Notes: generated by a model not told the origin, from the letters alone. A stretch of DNA of 64,000 bases from Ulota crispa (GCA_963920765.1 OY987252.1:932501-996500), one strand, 5' to 3'; shown: positions 14,000 to 27,022, numbered from the stretch's first letter. Program-made: numbers and translations.

Positions 14000-14143
14000 A
14001 TTTGTTCCCGTAGTTGCAAGACGCGGATGGCATGGCAAGTGTCATCAAATACACCATTTGCGAGCTTTCGCTGTGTCATACTCTTCCACAAGTAGGATGG
14101 AAATGTCTAATAATCTTCCAGGGATCCATTTGAAGAATCAACA
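14000..14143 (-). pseudogene. exon-like fragment, unknown
   Basis: On the - strand a good acceptor (ATGTGCAG) precedes 144 bases that read VDSSNGSLEDY, one stop, then TFPSYLWKSMTQRKLANGVF and DDTCHAIRVLQLREQ. A strong donor, GTAAGT, follows. Base usage here is more codon-like than in the surrounding AT-rich DNA. The exon carries an in-frame TAG, so it is at best a decayed exon. I do not recognise the family. It lies on the same strand as the CACTA transposase but 3 kb upstream of it, so it could be a second element gene or unrelated. Confidence 0.25.
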
Positions 14144-15917
14144 CTGCACATGTCCTTGACGTTTATAAATATAGAATTCTTTGACTCAAAATACTGTAAT
14201 TCTTTAAAAGAGAAGATTTAGAAAACCTGGGAATATGGACTGGCAGGACCCCTCAGGTTTTCCCAACTTCATGTAATTGTATAAAAAAAGGTGCTTACTT
14301 GAAATAAGTTATTGATTGACATCAAAATGGACTTTGAAATCTGGTCCAATTTGTAGATGTTCATTGTGGTCCCAATCCGTTCATACTAAAAGCCAAAGAT
14401 GTCTATCCTTTTGATGTGTGCAATTTTGGCACTTATTGTGATGGTGGTCCCACTTGGTCACTTTCCAAATGGAAGATTGCTAAAATTGTTTTGAAAGTCA
14501 ATAGTGGTCCCTATATTCAAAACCTTTGCCCTTAGCATTTCATGGTGCACTGACACGTGCGTAGGAAATTGGCAAAGAACAAGGAAAATTCTAGTTGTCC
14601 ATACTACTACGTATGCTGGATAATGCTCTGAAACGCATCCGCTACTCCACATTTCTTGTCACAGATTACAAGAGAGATTGCGTTCCATTCCTTTAGGAGT
14701 TGTGCCTTTTTAAAACCCTACGTCTATTGTTGGATGATATTCATCCATGTTGGATGTTTTGGAGAGAGGGTTTCCCTCATGGTTAATGTCATAATTACTC
14801 CCTAAAGAATGGCTTTGCTTGTAGCAACTGTGACTATGAGCACTACCATCTTCTTTACCTAGTTACTTTGGAAATATTTCAGAGTTCGGAATTTGAAGGT
14901 ACGGTTCAAAAACCATATGTAATTTTAGGTATTCATGTTAAGCTTGTCTTTGATTGAGGGATACTTGAAGGCTCTTTGTAGAACCTGGGCAAACGTGTAA
15001 GGTTAACTTTCTTGAAAGAGTACTTGTGAAGGAAACAACAATACTTGCTCATCTTCAACAATAGAAATAATCTGGTAATTAACAATGCATTTGTTTAAAG
15101 AGTTTGTTGTAGAGAATGTAAATTTGGTTGTGCATATGGTAGGCAATTCTTAACTCCTAAAATGTTTACATGATTGCCTGACAACTTCAAAAAGATTGCA
15201 TGCATTGAAACATGTGCCAAAAGTTGTAGGAGATGAAATTTAATTTAGGAAAACAGACTTGTCTTGTTAGCGTAACCTAGAGTCATTTTCCAATAGAAAT
15301 AGGTTGGTATGGTTGGGTTGTATATTGTACTAGAGAGTAATTGGTGATTCAATCGTACTTATATCACAAAAGTGTTAATTAGAAAAAATGCAAATGCAAA
15401 GACAATTACAAGTTGTATCAATTTGAAATTGAATATAACACTATAATCACAGTAACTGCTTCCACATTGTCAATATATTTATGGTAATTCCATTTAGTAG
15501 ACCTTGTGTCGGTGCTTTGTACTTAGAGAGGCCATCCTTTTGAACCACCACAATGTGTGTTAATATTCAAAGCAATATAGGGACTAAGTAGAACAAGCTT
15601 CAAAAAATGAAATGGCAAACGTAGTAGGCAATACATTGTAGACGGATTTTAATGCTTTGTCCACAAAGTCCATAAGAACAAGCAACTATGTAAATGTTGT
15701 CTTACATTGCATGGAACAAATTGGTTTTCTATACTTCCATGTGCATCAGCATACATTTTCATAGCCTGCTATTAGAGTAAATAAACTTAGAATGTTTTAT
15801 GAAATTCACTCAGCAGTCTTTGCATTTAAATCTATTAGCAAGTTTTTATTTGTCCTGCCTATGCTATTGTTATTGTTTGATGGATACTCATGTGTTATTT
15901 CACTTGTGTCTTGATAG

Positions 15918-16401
15918 GGATCTTGAAATGGTATCTTGCTTTAAGGAGGCAGACCTCCCAAAGCCATGGAGTGCATCAAAGAAGTCATCAAAGACCACAT
16001 CAAAAATTAGAGAAGGTTTCATGGAAGCTCCAGTTTCCAATTCCAATTGTGCCATGGAGAAGACTCCTAAGAGGGGTAGGGGACAACCAAAATCAACATC
16101 AAAAGCACCACTTCCAAGCACAAGCAAACCCAAAAGAATAAATTTACAAGCATCAAATGCAGATGCTGAACTTGGACGTTTGGAGAAAGCGGAACCCAAT
16201 GTAGACGACCTTCAAAGGAGGAGGGAAGAAGATGCTCTAGCATATGGATGGCACATTAGATCAATAAATGAACCTCCAATACATGAGAGCAACCCAGTTG
16301 CTGTGGCCATAGTTGGTGCTGATCGCCAAAGGGATGACAACGTTTGGGCAGGAAATGGATATGGAGGGACTACTTTCCCCACAGTATCCTCTAGATTTTG
16401 A
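15918..16401 (+). CDS. exon-like segment with AT-hook-like motif, unknown protein
   Basis: An acceptor-like CTTGATAG is followed by an open frame that ends at TGA 16399-16401. The product is basic and low-complexity in the middle: KKSSKTTSK, then KTPKRGRGQPKSTSK, where K-R-G-R-G-Q-P resembles an AT-hook DNA-binding motif. The second half (ADAELGRLEKAEPNVDDLQR and onward) is more helical and charged. The open frame extends upstream to 15799, but that part is hydrophobic and looks intronic. It may be the last exon of a small DNA-binding protein, perhaps an accessory gene of the CACTA element as TnpA is elsewhere; that link is inference only. Confidence 0.35.
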
Positions 16402-17056
16402 TCCATGACGGGTGAAGTAACTATGCTATATTTTGGAGGTGTGATGCTTGTTGGATTAATAGTTAATACATATGTATAATTGTGATATTAACTGGTACAA
16501 GGAGTACTTTGGTAATTTTAGTCTAACTTGTTGTTGTCATATGTAAGTGCAATGAACTAGTGAAAACTCACTAGCAATGGCAATGATAAAGGGTCTCTAA
16601 TATGCTATGATATTAAGCATCAAAATATTTTGTTTTAGCAAATAATTTGATTCACGGAATTCAACCTTGCATACATCATAATGTATAGGAGTGAATAGTT
16701 GATGGGTTAGTCATGCTCCTCATTTCAGGCTGGAATTAAACTATACAAATGATTACATTTATTCTGTTATAACGTGTGTAGAGTTTGCATATGTTTGACA
16801 CCTTGGCAATGATTCCAAAGAAGATTTGTACTTATAGTTGAGGTGGATAAATGACTGCAATAAAGCTAATTTTCTTATTTTGAACACTATGAATTTATAT
16901 ATTTTTTACTTGCACTACCTTATTCCCAGAGATCTATCGACTGTCAGCTAGTATTAATATCACTGCACCTTGAGAGGGTACCTTGGGGGTGACATTTTTG
17001 TCTCTTGAATATTGCAATGACAACACTTCATTTAAATATTCACAGTTGCTTATTTT

Positions 17057-17299
17057 GTGCAAAGAGTGCAAATGAGATATCAAGAAGCAGTGCAAAAGCC
17101 ACAAGAATTGCCCGCTGACTTCGTTACACCGTTGCCTGTCCACCGCCTAGGGAAAGAGCCAGTGAACAAAGATTCTATAAACTCAATGCATGTGTCTAGA
17201 ATGGTGGAAGAAAATGACAAGTGCAACATGGAGATGGAAATACGTGAAACTTCTGGGTGTCCCCAACATGGAAGAGGGCTATATTCCTATTCAAAATAG
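17057..17299 (+). CDS. exon-like segment, unknown
   Basis: An 80-codon frame follows an AG-rich acceptor-like region and ends in TAG. The product is polar and charged (RVQMRYQEAVQKPQELPADF, then PVHRLGKEPVNKDSINSMHV). It has no motif I recognise. It is grouped with the neighbouring segments at 15.9 and 18.5 kb only because of strand, spacing and coding-like composition. Confidence 0.25.
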   Translation: MQRVQMRYQEAVQKPQELPADFVTPLPVHRLGKEPVNKDSINSMHVSRMVEENDKCNMEMEIRETSGCPQHGRGLYSYSK

Positions 17300-18514
17300 A
17301 TAAGAAGTCCACCACACATCAGGAGAGAATTAGAACCCATAAGATATTTTCTGTGACCTTTGAGCTTTATAGTACTATGTCTATGTATGCTTTTATGGTA
17401 TGAATGAATGCCATTATAGGGAGAGTTGGAAAACATTGACTGAGTCATGTATAGAAGAAAGTACTAGCTGCAAAAGGAAGTAAGCTATACAACGTCACTT
17501 TCAGATGAAGGCCACATGTCATTGGGCATCTCAAGACGAGGGTACATGTCCTCTAATTATTATTTTAGAAGAAAAACCTACCAACTATAGCAGAGGTGTT
17601 GTCATATTATTCAAACCTTTCATGAATTGTTGGTGGAATTTGAGATTTCTCTTCAATAGCCACTGATTTCTAATTTTAATTATTTCTGTAACTGTCCCCT
17701 TCCAACTCATGAAGTAGTGAGGTGAAACCAAAGAAGATTCTTGCAGTACAATGCCACTTCATAAACACTTTTGACTTTTGAGCAACCTATGAGACTATTC
17801 ATGCAAAACGGTTGATTTAAGAGACTATACATTTCTTTGTTAACTAATATCAATATGAAATGAGTAGTATCTGTACAAAGGCATGCCAATGGTATTTGTA
17901 AATTTGATATTTTTTTTAATGTAGGAGAAGTGTTATGTGGCATTTTTCAATTATAGATGGCTTAAAGAAATGTTTCTTCTATAAAAATTTTACAAAATTG
18001 AATCTTAATGTAGATTATCACCTTGCGCTGCTTGTACTTCTCGCTTGAGTGGGTCTTATGACTCTAGTTTGCAGAGCTATCATACAAATACAGTGATCCA
18101 AAGTCCTATGCCAGGACTTTCCAATTCACGGTATAGGTAGTCAAAGAGCCTAGACAATTGGACACAACCTTGGCACCACCAAAGTCAAGAAACTTTGATG
18201 ACGTCTAATAAAGGAAATTCACCTGCATCCGACTGTCATGAAGGTGAGCTTATGGTAGCACATACATATACAAAGAACAACAACATAATGTTTGTAAGGG
18301 GAGAACTGTAATTGCCAAAATTGCACCAAAATTTGTAAATATAACAAGAGTCTAAGCATTGCATGGACATTCCACTAAATTTATGGCATGCAATTTAAGT
18401 GGTTGCGCATTTGTTACAGTTTATTGCACCAAAGATATGTAAATTGTAGAGACATATGTGATGATTTCATTATGCGTAATATGTACTTATTTTTTATATA
18501 TTTTTCTATTGCAG

Positions 18515-18843
18515 ACTATTGGTCCCATAAAAGCATATCTAAGAAGCATAGACTACGCAATCCAACTTACAATGAAGAATCTCCCAAGAGATTTCCAACA
18601 CAAAGGATATCTGAATCCTTTAGATGTAGGAGATCAATATCTTTGTCACCTTGGCATCCAATGTCACTTTCACAAGCACCGCATGGTAGGAGACAGCACG
18701 TAAAGAGCAGGAGCCGTACATTGTCTAGGTCACCACCGACAAGGGGCAGCGGGAAAATGAAGGAGGAAGCATGGTGTGGACGTTTGGAGCCATTGGAAGG
18801 AGAGATCGCCAGCATCATCAACATACTTGTGAAGACAAGGTAG
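18515..18843 (+). CDS. exon-like segment rich in Ser/Arg, unknown
   Basis: A good acceptor (TTTTTCTATTGCAG) precedes 18515. The frame that stays open to TAG at 18841-18843 encodes an arginine- and serine-rich stretch (HGRRQHVKSRSRTLSRSPPT) followed by a helical tail (LEPLEGEIASIINILVKT). A donor-like AAG/GTAGGT lies at the end. A second frame, open at 18458-18703, also covers part of it, so the true frame is uncertain. The RS-like run may be nuclear-localising, but no named domain is visible. Confidence 0.3.
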
Positions 18844-18908
18844 GTAGAAGGGAAAAATTCAGTAAGAAGTCTTTCACTTTGGAGGTGGATAACAAAAGAA
18901 TCCCACAT

Positions 18909-19146
18909 GAGCAAAGAGGAAAGCCTGGTTAGCTGAAATTACTAAGTTAGCCGTAGGTCAACCCCCTTCCTGCACGCATATCAAGAAGTTATCTTATGAG
19001 GATGTTCAAACATTCAAAGGAAGGCAAGATGATAGCTTTGACTATGTCAGAAGGCTAAGTGATGATCACCTTAAGGGTTTAATGGATAAGGCAATTACAA
19101 AGAAGAGGGTAGCATTGATAATACTAATCAAAGCTGTCACAACCTA
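18909..19146 (+). CDS. short coding-like segment, unknown
   Basis: This frame lacks a leading ATG. It runs 79 codons from just after TGA 18906-18908 to TAG 19144-19146: KRKAWLAEITKLAVGQPPSC, then a middle part with YEDVQTFKGRQDDSFDYVRR, ending IILIKAVTT. The composition is protein-like, helical and charged. It probably is a 3' exon of the same transcript as the segments at 15.9-18.8 kb, though I could not find a phase-consistent splice to the preceding segment. Confidence 0.25.
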
Positions 19147-19704
19147 GAAATTCAACTTTAGGATTTTAGACAATAAATTTATGTAAATTCTTCCTATTCA
19201 GATAAACTTTTTGTTTTACATAGTAAAAAAGGGAGATTTATCGAAATGATCAATTAAAGAATTTTGCAATTCCTTTAGTAGTTAAAACTGTTAACAAGAG
19301 ATTCATGATTTTTTGCCAAACTGGAAATAGTTTCTTGTTAAACCAAAAACATTTGCCTGGAATTATAGACACAGTTATATAGAGCACCGGTGGGAAAAAT
19401 TTCGGAAATGGTAAACGCGCCGCCCGGTGACTAACGGTTACTAACAGAAGAATTAGGAACAATGGCAACGGTTTTTCTCATAATCATTAATATGGGAATG
19501 GTTGCAATGGTTCAGTTGAAAAATTTTGATCATGAGCTTGTAAAGGAGAAGGCGAGTTCATTTTCAAAGTCTCATTCATCTTATGTCCTGATTCTAGCTT
19601 TTCACACACTTGCTTTGAGGGACAAGTGTGGAGGCATTGTGAGTGGTAGGCTACCCTGCAAAGTGAATTGTTTGTTGCAAGTTTTCTTCACCCACTTTCA
19701 AAAC

Positions 19705-21456
19705 TATGGGTAGGACGGATAAGAAAAAGAAAGTGTCAATTGCGCTTAGGTCGGTAGTTTTGGAAATTCCCTTAGATCCTGACGAGAGAAATATGTTAGG
19801 GAGGATCTGCACCGAATGGGTTGCGAGGAATTGCTTAAGGTTCCCTGGGGTTTGAAAGATGAAGAGATGGTCCAAGAATTGCTAGGGGATCTAGCAAGTC
19901 AGTGGGACAGCTCTAAACAAGGCCATCTAGATACTTGGTCGATGGAGGTCTAGACTAGAGTGTATTCCTTCACAAGTATAGGAGAGGGGGTTTGCCCTCG
20001 GGAAGAGGAGTATAGTGAGGGGAAGTTTTTGGAAGAACTTGATAAGAAGAACCGATTTTTGATTTCTATTTGTAAGGATCCCCAAGACAGGAGAGTCTTG
20101 GAGTTCCTGATATCTATTCTACTTCCAAATAGACCTACCACCCTCACCCTTACCTATGCTAACACCATCTTTGGTATACTATCCGCAGAGAGAGCAGTGA
20201 ATTGGAGGATAGTTGTGAGAGATTTAGTGCTCAAGTTAGTGAACTCAATATGGAATATTAAACCTTCAAGGCTTAGTCCCTTCTTGTTTCATTTGTATAA
20301 GCATTTTGGAAATATTGAAGGACAAGGAGAGTAGAGCCTATGAAGCCGCCGAGGTGATGATGAGATTTGACATCACCTCAAAACCGGAACTGGACGTGGA
20401 ACCAAAAGCAAAAGAAGAAGAGCCATTAGAACTGGAGAAACAGAGAGAAGCCAAGGAGAAGGGCAAGGAGTCAATTGAACCCGCTGGACCACTAGTCAAG
20501 AAGCATCCTAAGGACTACCAAAATGAACAGCCTTTCTTTGATATCATTCAACAAATAGAGGAATTCCAAGAGGCCGTTATGGTTGATAGAGAAATTCTCT
20601 ACAAACTCATTGTATCTATGGATAATTACCTTCAATGCAAGCTGTATGATAAGGTAAAGGATCTCTATTAGCTAAAGAAGAAGAGTCAGATGGAGGTGCA
20701 AAACTTATCCGGGCAAGTGACAGCCCTCACCTCCCAGCTGCGACAAGAATCAGACAAGGACAAATTAGCCCAACGCGCCTACTTGGATACGGCTCGGCTT
20801 TGGAGTATGGTTGCTATTTCGTGAGATGTGGTGGCCAAGGCTAAGCTGTTTGATGAGGGAGTACTGAAGATGGGATTAGCGATGGGTGCCAAGCTTGGAG
20901 GGTGTTGGTGGAATATGCGGGCAAAATGGAAGAAGTGTTGCAAGAGATGCGGGCAATCCTGCATGGTCAGAGCAAGAGACCAGAAGAAGGAGAAGGATTC
21001 GAGAAAGAGAAGGAAACCTCACCTGCTTGGGAAACTCCACCTCCTCAGTCGCCTCGTCGTGTTGTTAAGGAAGAACCAGAGGAAGTAAGGACTCCTCGCT
21101 CTGTGTGATTGCCTAGCAAGGTTGACTTTGGATCTGGAGAAGGGCCTATGCCAGGATCTTGTACCCTGAGCCAGACCCAAGTAACTCTTGACAGTGGAAG
21201 TGTCGTCCGGGTACCAAGTCCTATCAAGAGGAAGATTACTCCAAAATGCTCTAGAGAGTCAACGTCCCTTGTCTCAATGATCAACTTGGATGACAAACCC
21301 TCTGCCTCCAGCACAAGTTGTGAGGAGGAAACCGAGACTTCAATGGAATCCTCCGATGACATTGACCCAGAAGCTGTAAGGCTATCAAAGGCAAAGAGCG
21401 CAAAGAAGAAAGAGAAAGCGACAGGGAGTTCTCGAGCTCCGGTGCAAAGACCCTAG
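19705..21456 (+). pseudogene. dispersed repeat ORF, copy 1 (coiled-coil, gag-like?)
   Basis: The start at 19705 reads MGRTDKKKKVSIALRSVVLE. The frame then shifts near 19.80 kb into another that runs through KVPWGLKDEEMVQELLGDL and LSPFLFHLYKHF to 20334. It shifts again into 20306-20671 (KESRAYEAAEVMMRFDITS, then an E/K-rich linker) and on to about 20.9 kb with KMGLAMGAKLGG. Finally it moves to the frame with VEYAGKMEEVLQEMRAILHG that ends in a Ser/Glu-rich tail (DDKPSASSTSCEEETETSME). At least three frameshifts and several stops kill it. The same blocks, in different frames, occur on the - strand at 62431-63791, so these are the ancestral frames. I do not recognise the family; a retroelement gag or accessory ORF is possible. 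Confidence 0.6.
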
Positions 21457-21965
21457 ACATATAAGAGTGCTACCAAACTGGCAGCACCTACAGCAAAGAA
21501 AAAGAATGATTAGCTATCACCTAGTATAAAGTGGTAGTCTTGTAATTTGAAATAAAGGGGAGGCGGTTACAAGAAGTTAGGGATGGCCTCCTGTCTAGCT
21601 ACTTTTGGGGATTGCAGATCCTTGATTTGAGGATCTGAGATTCACTCTTAGAGGCAACTTGCGGTAAGAATCTAGGCCCACCTTTTATGGATTGGAGAAT
21701 GAAACGTGTCATTCTCTAATCAATAACCTTATCCTTTGGAAGCTTTTCAATGTTCTTGAAGATTAATTATTTGGCGCAACTGTACCATTGTTGCCTCGGG
21801 TAATTTTATATTTTTGATTTTCTTTGTGCACAACAAGTTCTAGATTTCCACTTCAGAGTTTTGAGTTGATTATTTGGTGCAATGTTGGTATGCCGGCACT
21901 GCTGAAACCATTGATTTGTGCCGATAGCTGGACATTGAGTGTGAAGTAAGCAAGGATAGCCAAGG
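21457..21965 (+). repeat. 3' non-coding part of the dispersed repeat, copy 1
   Basis: After the coding remnant, non-coding similarity to the second copy continues: the GATCTGAGATTC region, the stretch around 21770 (GCGCAACTGTACCATTGTTG), and the stretch around 21870-21960 (GGTATGCCGGCACTGCTG and AGCAAGGATAGCC). Each has an inverted counterpart at 61995-62330. The TTTGGCGCA-like string at 21772 resembles the start of some retrotransposon primer binding sites, but it lies downstream rather than upstream of the ORF. Confidence 0.5.
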
Positions 21966-24900
21966 GTCATAAGTTGCAAATTATGCCCATGGATAATTGC
22001 AGGGTCGATGTGGTACAACCAAGTTCTAACAAATTCAAAGGTGAGGATGTTATAAAAGATGAGTATATTATGAGTCCAGAAGCAAAGATCAAGATGTTGC
22101 AATCCAATAAAATGAAGGTGTCAGCATTGAGTACTGGAGTGGAGTTGTAGATGACAAGCTCTATTCCATACAATAAGAGCAATAAAAGATTTGTACAAAC
22201 AAAGAACACTTTCCTTGTGGTCTATATATGTTTAGTTGAGGTACTGCGTGATTGAATAATGAGATCGAGCTATGAATTGTCAGTTTAATTTGCTTCAGAT
22301 TTTTTGCCCTATAAAATGACAATGCACTATTCCATGCAGCAATGTGACAGACCAGAGTGAATGCAGGGCAAATCCAACGGATTTGAATGTAGCCAAATTA
22401 TTGAGGTATTGAGGCTTGGTCTGATAGACAAAGAGGCAATGATGCATCAAGGACAATATTCCAAGAAATGACCGACAGTGAGTTCAACTTTCGAATGGGT
22501 GTATACATATGTACACTTTCTGGAGTTCAGCATACTTATGTGATAGAAGAAATATGTTGTACTGCAGATATTATGTCTAGCATGTTTTGTTATATAAATA
22601 AAAAGGAATGAAACACCCATTAGCTTATGTAAGGAGGTGTTTCCAACCGTTTTTGTTTTGTCTATCTGGTAAACATGTGCTCAACACAAGTAGCTATGCT
22701 CATGTATTGTAATTGTTTATGTACCAAAAGTGTGATTATAGTAGAAATATTTTTTTTTGTGTTTCAAGCAAACGACTTGAATAGTGGTTGTTGTTAAACT
22801 ATTAACAAGTAATATTGTATTCCATATCTATTGTCTAGTAAATATTTGCAATACCTCGTTTATTGGTTCTAAAATGTACAATTTTATTTTTGTAGGTTTT
22901 GAAGACATTCGTGACAGTGATGGCATCTGTAATTGCAACAAATTTCCATTGCACACAAATTGTGAGAAATTGGGAAGAGAGGTGATTTTTGGAGATTACT
23001 TTGTCTACTCCCATCTGAGGAGAGTAGTGGATAAAATAGGAATAAAAGGAAAAAGCTCAAAATGTCATATGAGGTACTAAAATCATAGTATTTGCCTACA
23101 AGAGTTTCCAGAATGTGCAGGGGAAATGAGAATGTGCAAGTACATGTAGTGTATGTGGGATGATGCTATAATATAGAATATTTACTTTGTTTTTTTGAAT
23201 TTGCCTAATAGGCTGTGTTTGTTTGATTCATTCACAATGATCTCAGAGTACTTCGAGTACATTATAATTTTGGCAAACAAGTGAAACTGGAGTGAAGTAA
23301 TGTGCATCTTCATTGTGAATTGCTTGTGTGGATCTTTATGTATTTGTAATTTGAATGTCTTTAAAGGGTCGTGGATTGAACAAAAATGTATTTGCAAATG
23401 ATATACTTGTGGACTAGTAATGAAATTTCTGACAAAAAATGTATTTCTTTTGGTATTCCTTGTTTTTTGAAGATGTCTAGCATTGTTTAGTGCATAGGAA
23501 ACTTGGGGGAGAAGTGCAAGTGAAATTGACTAACAAAGTAGCCCAAAGACCATGGAACATCACTGTGGATTGTTGGAGTGAAGCACGCTTGGGAAAGCAA
23601 TTAAATTTGCAAAAGTTTATGATGGTTTACTGAAGTAATGATTAGTGTATGTGAAGTGGATGTAGTCTTATTTGCTAAAGAGGGAAGTGTAATCGATGAG
23701 AAAATTTTGAGGTTACCATGGCATGTGATTCTATTTATTGTGAATTGTGGATTGCAATGGTCACCTATGTTTCATGAAGTATAATTACAAGAATACCTTA
23801 TTCAATAAGGGGGGGCATGTCTGTGGTAGTGTAGGACGGGTCAAAGTTATACTAATGAAAAAGCTGTGAGTGAATACTACCAAATGATGACAAGGTGGAA
23901 TGCTCCTAGAAGTGCATATTCTCCCCGCTTTATTGACAAGGCGTACTTGATGGAGTTGTTGCTTCACATGTTGTTAAATTTTGTGATGTTGTTTACTTGA
24001 ATTCCAGAAGCAATTTGTAAGTGTCTTTGGAGTAGTCAAACATTTGACGTTGGTATGATTCTTAACTCATGAGCACTTGTTGTTCATTTGAAATATTCAT
24101 ACTAGAGAGAAGATTTACATGATGGTGGATGGCTTTGACATTGAAAATGGGGGAGATCGTGCATTCTGAAGCGGTTCATGTAATGGCAGACATGACTTGA
24201 TCAAAATTGAGTTAGGTTTTTTTTATTAGTTGATAATGTGTCATTAGTGTTAGTTTTGTGGAGGTTTAGAAGTTTGTGGTGACGGACTTAGGTATCCTGC
24301 AATTATTCATTAATGATAAATGACTGTTTTGACTTCAGTTATGTTCGTTATTCTCCGTAAACCACATTGTAGTTCTAGAGGGTACACTATATAGTCATAT
24401 AACGGTACACTTTGATGAAGATGCACGTGTTTGGTAAGTGTCTAGTGTTTTGTTTAGGCCAAAAGAACACTACAAGTACATAATATGCAAATTCAACTGA
24501 GGCAAGCAATTGTAGATCAATTTTGGTGATCATAGAGACAGCTAGTGTTTCATTGTTCTGTCAAGGTTAATAAAGTGTCAGAGAAGGTACCCTGCACAGT
24601 CATGGGGAAGTTTTGTTAGTCTAGGTCAAAAGGGGTGTTGTTTAGTAAATGGGCTTAAATAGAGCTGTGAGAAGCAAGCACGTGGCATTAGTGAGTTCTC
24701 AGTAAGTTGTTCCATTTCTTAGAATTCAAGAGCAATGTTATTTGGGTTGTTGAACGATAATGAATGTGCAGTGGATGATGTGCTCAAAAGACTATGCATG
24801 TGTATTTTTTATATTCAAATAGCGTGCCATAGTATGGTCTTAAGGGTGTGACAATGATGTGTTTTGTATGATGTATCAATTTCACAAAATGTTGAAGTGC

Positions 24901-26259
24901 GTTGTAATAACACATTTTTTGTATCATGGGTTTTGTGTACAATCGAGAGTACATCGTTGATATTTAGAGAAGATACCATGGAAAGAGCGAATTCATCTAA
25001 TTCTGCATGTAACATCTTTTGTGCATGGACACTAAGGTTTTTGAGGTTCTTGTAAGAAGTTGTGTTGAAGGAGATAATATATTTAGTGCATGGACGTCAT
25101 CAATGGAGGAGCTAAAAAGTAGAACACATTACAGACTAAGGTAAGAAATGCTAATGAAACTGCAATGATGACATGCTAGACTGTGACCATTATTGAAATA
25201 TGAAATGTGATTTGTAGTTAGCGTAAGATGATTGAAGATGATGTTTTCTAGATTTCTAATGTATTCTAAAGCTAATTTTGTACCCATTGTGCAGAAGTGA
25301 AGGGACGCCCAGAGGACATGCGGGGTTAGGTACCAAATTTTCCACTGATTCTAGTCTAGAATATGTATGCATCATAATATTACATTTACTGTTTATTATG
25401 GCTCTATTGAAAGTGGGGTAGTAAAATACAAGACGTTTATGGTGTAGTGGCTTCCCAAATCAATGCTCCAAGAATTTGTTTAAATGCAGCATCTATCAAG
25501 CGCCACTATTTCAATTGGAATTGTAAGCGTTGCAATAACACTTTACGTTTTGGAATTATCATGGCAAAGGACTTGCCTTGTGAATACAGTAGGCTTTAGG
25601 CAGACATTGTACAAATTTTGAAATATTGTGTACTATGTGTAAGTACTTTTATCAACTTAATGCGCAGAATGTAACAAAGTCAATTTCTTGTTTGAAGTAT
25701 AGCAAAATTTGAGAGTATTATGAAAAAATGAGGTTGTCCCATAATTACCTGGTTACCGTTATTAAAAATTAGAAAATAAATTATTGGGTTTATTGAACAA
25801 CAAATACAGAGCACAAAAAGGGTACTTACCATTGACCTATAGAGCTTACAAAGGTAATTGTATCAATAGTGTATCAGGTGAAGAATGGAGAATTCCATGT
25901 AACCGTTGTCTCAAACTTTTGATGTTTTGTTCTTGTGCATGTGCATGTTCATGCATCCATAGGTGGAAATTGTGATATTGCAGAAATCAACATTTGTGAG
26001 TGTTGTTTGATTTTGAAAGAGTGAATGAAATTTTGTTGATTGAGTAGCTTTGAAGGACGTTTATGAATTGATGAATGGAAGTCAAATTTGAAGGGTAATT
26101 ATTATAAGAAGTTGATGTGGTGTTCTTGACAAGGTACTTTTGAATTTAGGATTTGAATACTTAAGAGATTGGAATGTTTTGTATCACTAGATGAAAGAGG
26201 TTGGTGAAGAATTACATTGACAATGAAGATGTTTTCTTGGAGAGCAGACGTCAATGATG
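21966..26259. other. G-over-C skewed non-coding DNA
   Basis: No gene is supported. The + strand is G/T-rich and C-poor, opposite in sign to the first 5 kb of the window. Open frames are under 100 codons and lack motifs. Confidence 0.5.
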
Positions 26260-27022
26260 GGTGAATGCACGGTTCAATGGCTCAAAATTGTGTCACACTA
26301 TAAAAAACTGCACACATTCAATTCTCAAATGCCTAAAAGCTACATGGGAAATTTTCAAAAAAAAAAAAAATCCATTGTAGAGACTTAAACTTCAATATGA
26401 CTACAATGATGTTGTTTAGTTTCTTTTTTGACATTTTATGGAGGTGTGGAGGACTTTTTGAAAAAACATGAGTGTGACAATTTTGTTGTCAGCAAGTTTT
26501 TCAAGGACTTTTTAAAAATGGTTTAGTTACTTAAGAGAATACAATGGACTGTGATTCTAGTGGGTATTTGGGTAAAATTTTAAGAAATTCTAATCTTGTT
26601 TTGTAAATGTGTATTGAACGTTTGCAAAGGACTTTTTAATGCCATTTTTAACCTTGGATTTTACAAAGTCCTTTTCTCCTTTGTCTTTTATTTCTTTCCT
26701 AATTTTTTTTCTCAACTTGAATATTTTTCTGAGTTCTAGGACCGCTCTTAGCAATAAGGACTTTTTGAATAACTTTGATTGATTTAATTCTAAGCCCTAG
26801 AACACAGCCTGTAGTGGGTAATTTCAAAAAGAATAGATCCGGAAACATTGGACGGTTGGATTGAGTTTATAAGTCCATTGTAGACATGAAGAGGCCACGT
26901 AGCTACCATGACACTTGATGCAATTACAAGCTAACACTTGCATCAAAATCCCTAAACCCACTCAAGGGACTTTGAGGACAAGGACTTTAGCCAAAATTGA
27001 GCCATTCAACCATGCATCTACC
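26260..27022 (+). mobile_element. 763-bp non-autonomous TIR element, copy 1
   Basis: The element begins GGTGAATGCACGGTTCAATG and ends with the inverse of GGTAGATGCATGGTTGAATG, giving TIRs of about 25 bp. Its interior aligns along its whole length with 58758-59520, including the run of CAAGGACTTTTT-type motifs and the CCATTGTAGAGACTTAAACT string. There is no coding capacity. I could not identify a clean target duplication, so the superfamily is unassigned. Confidence 0.75.

Noticed and set aside
21772..21800. TTTGGCGCA string resembling a retrotransposon primer binding site
   Set aside because: It lies downstream of the ORF it should precede, no LTR pair was found, and the match after the first bases is poor.
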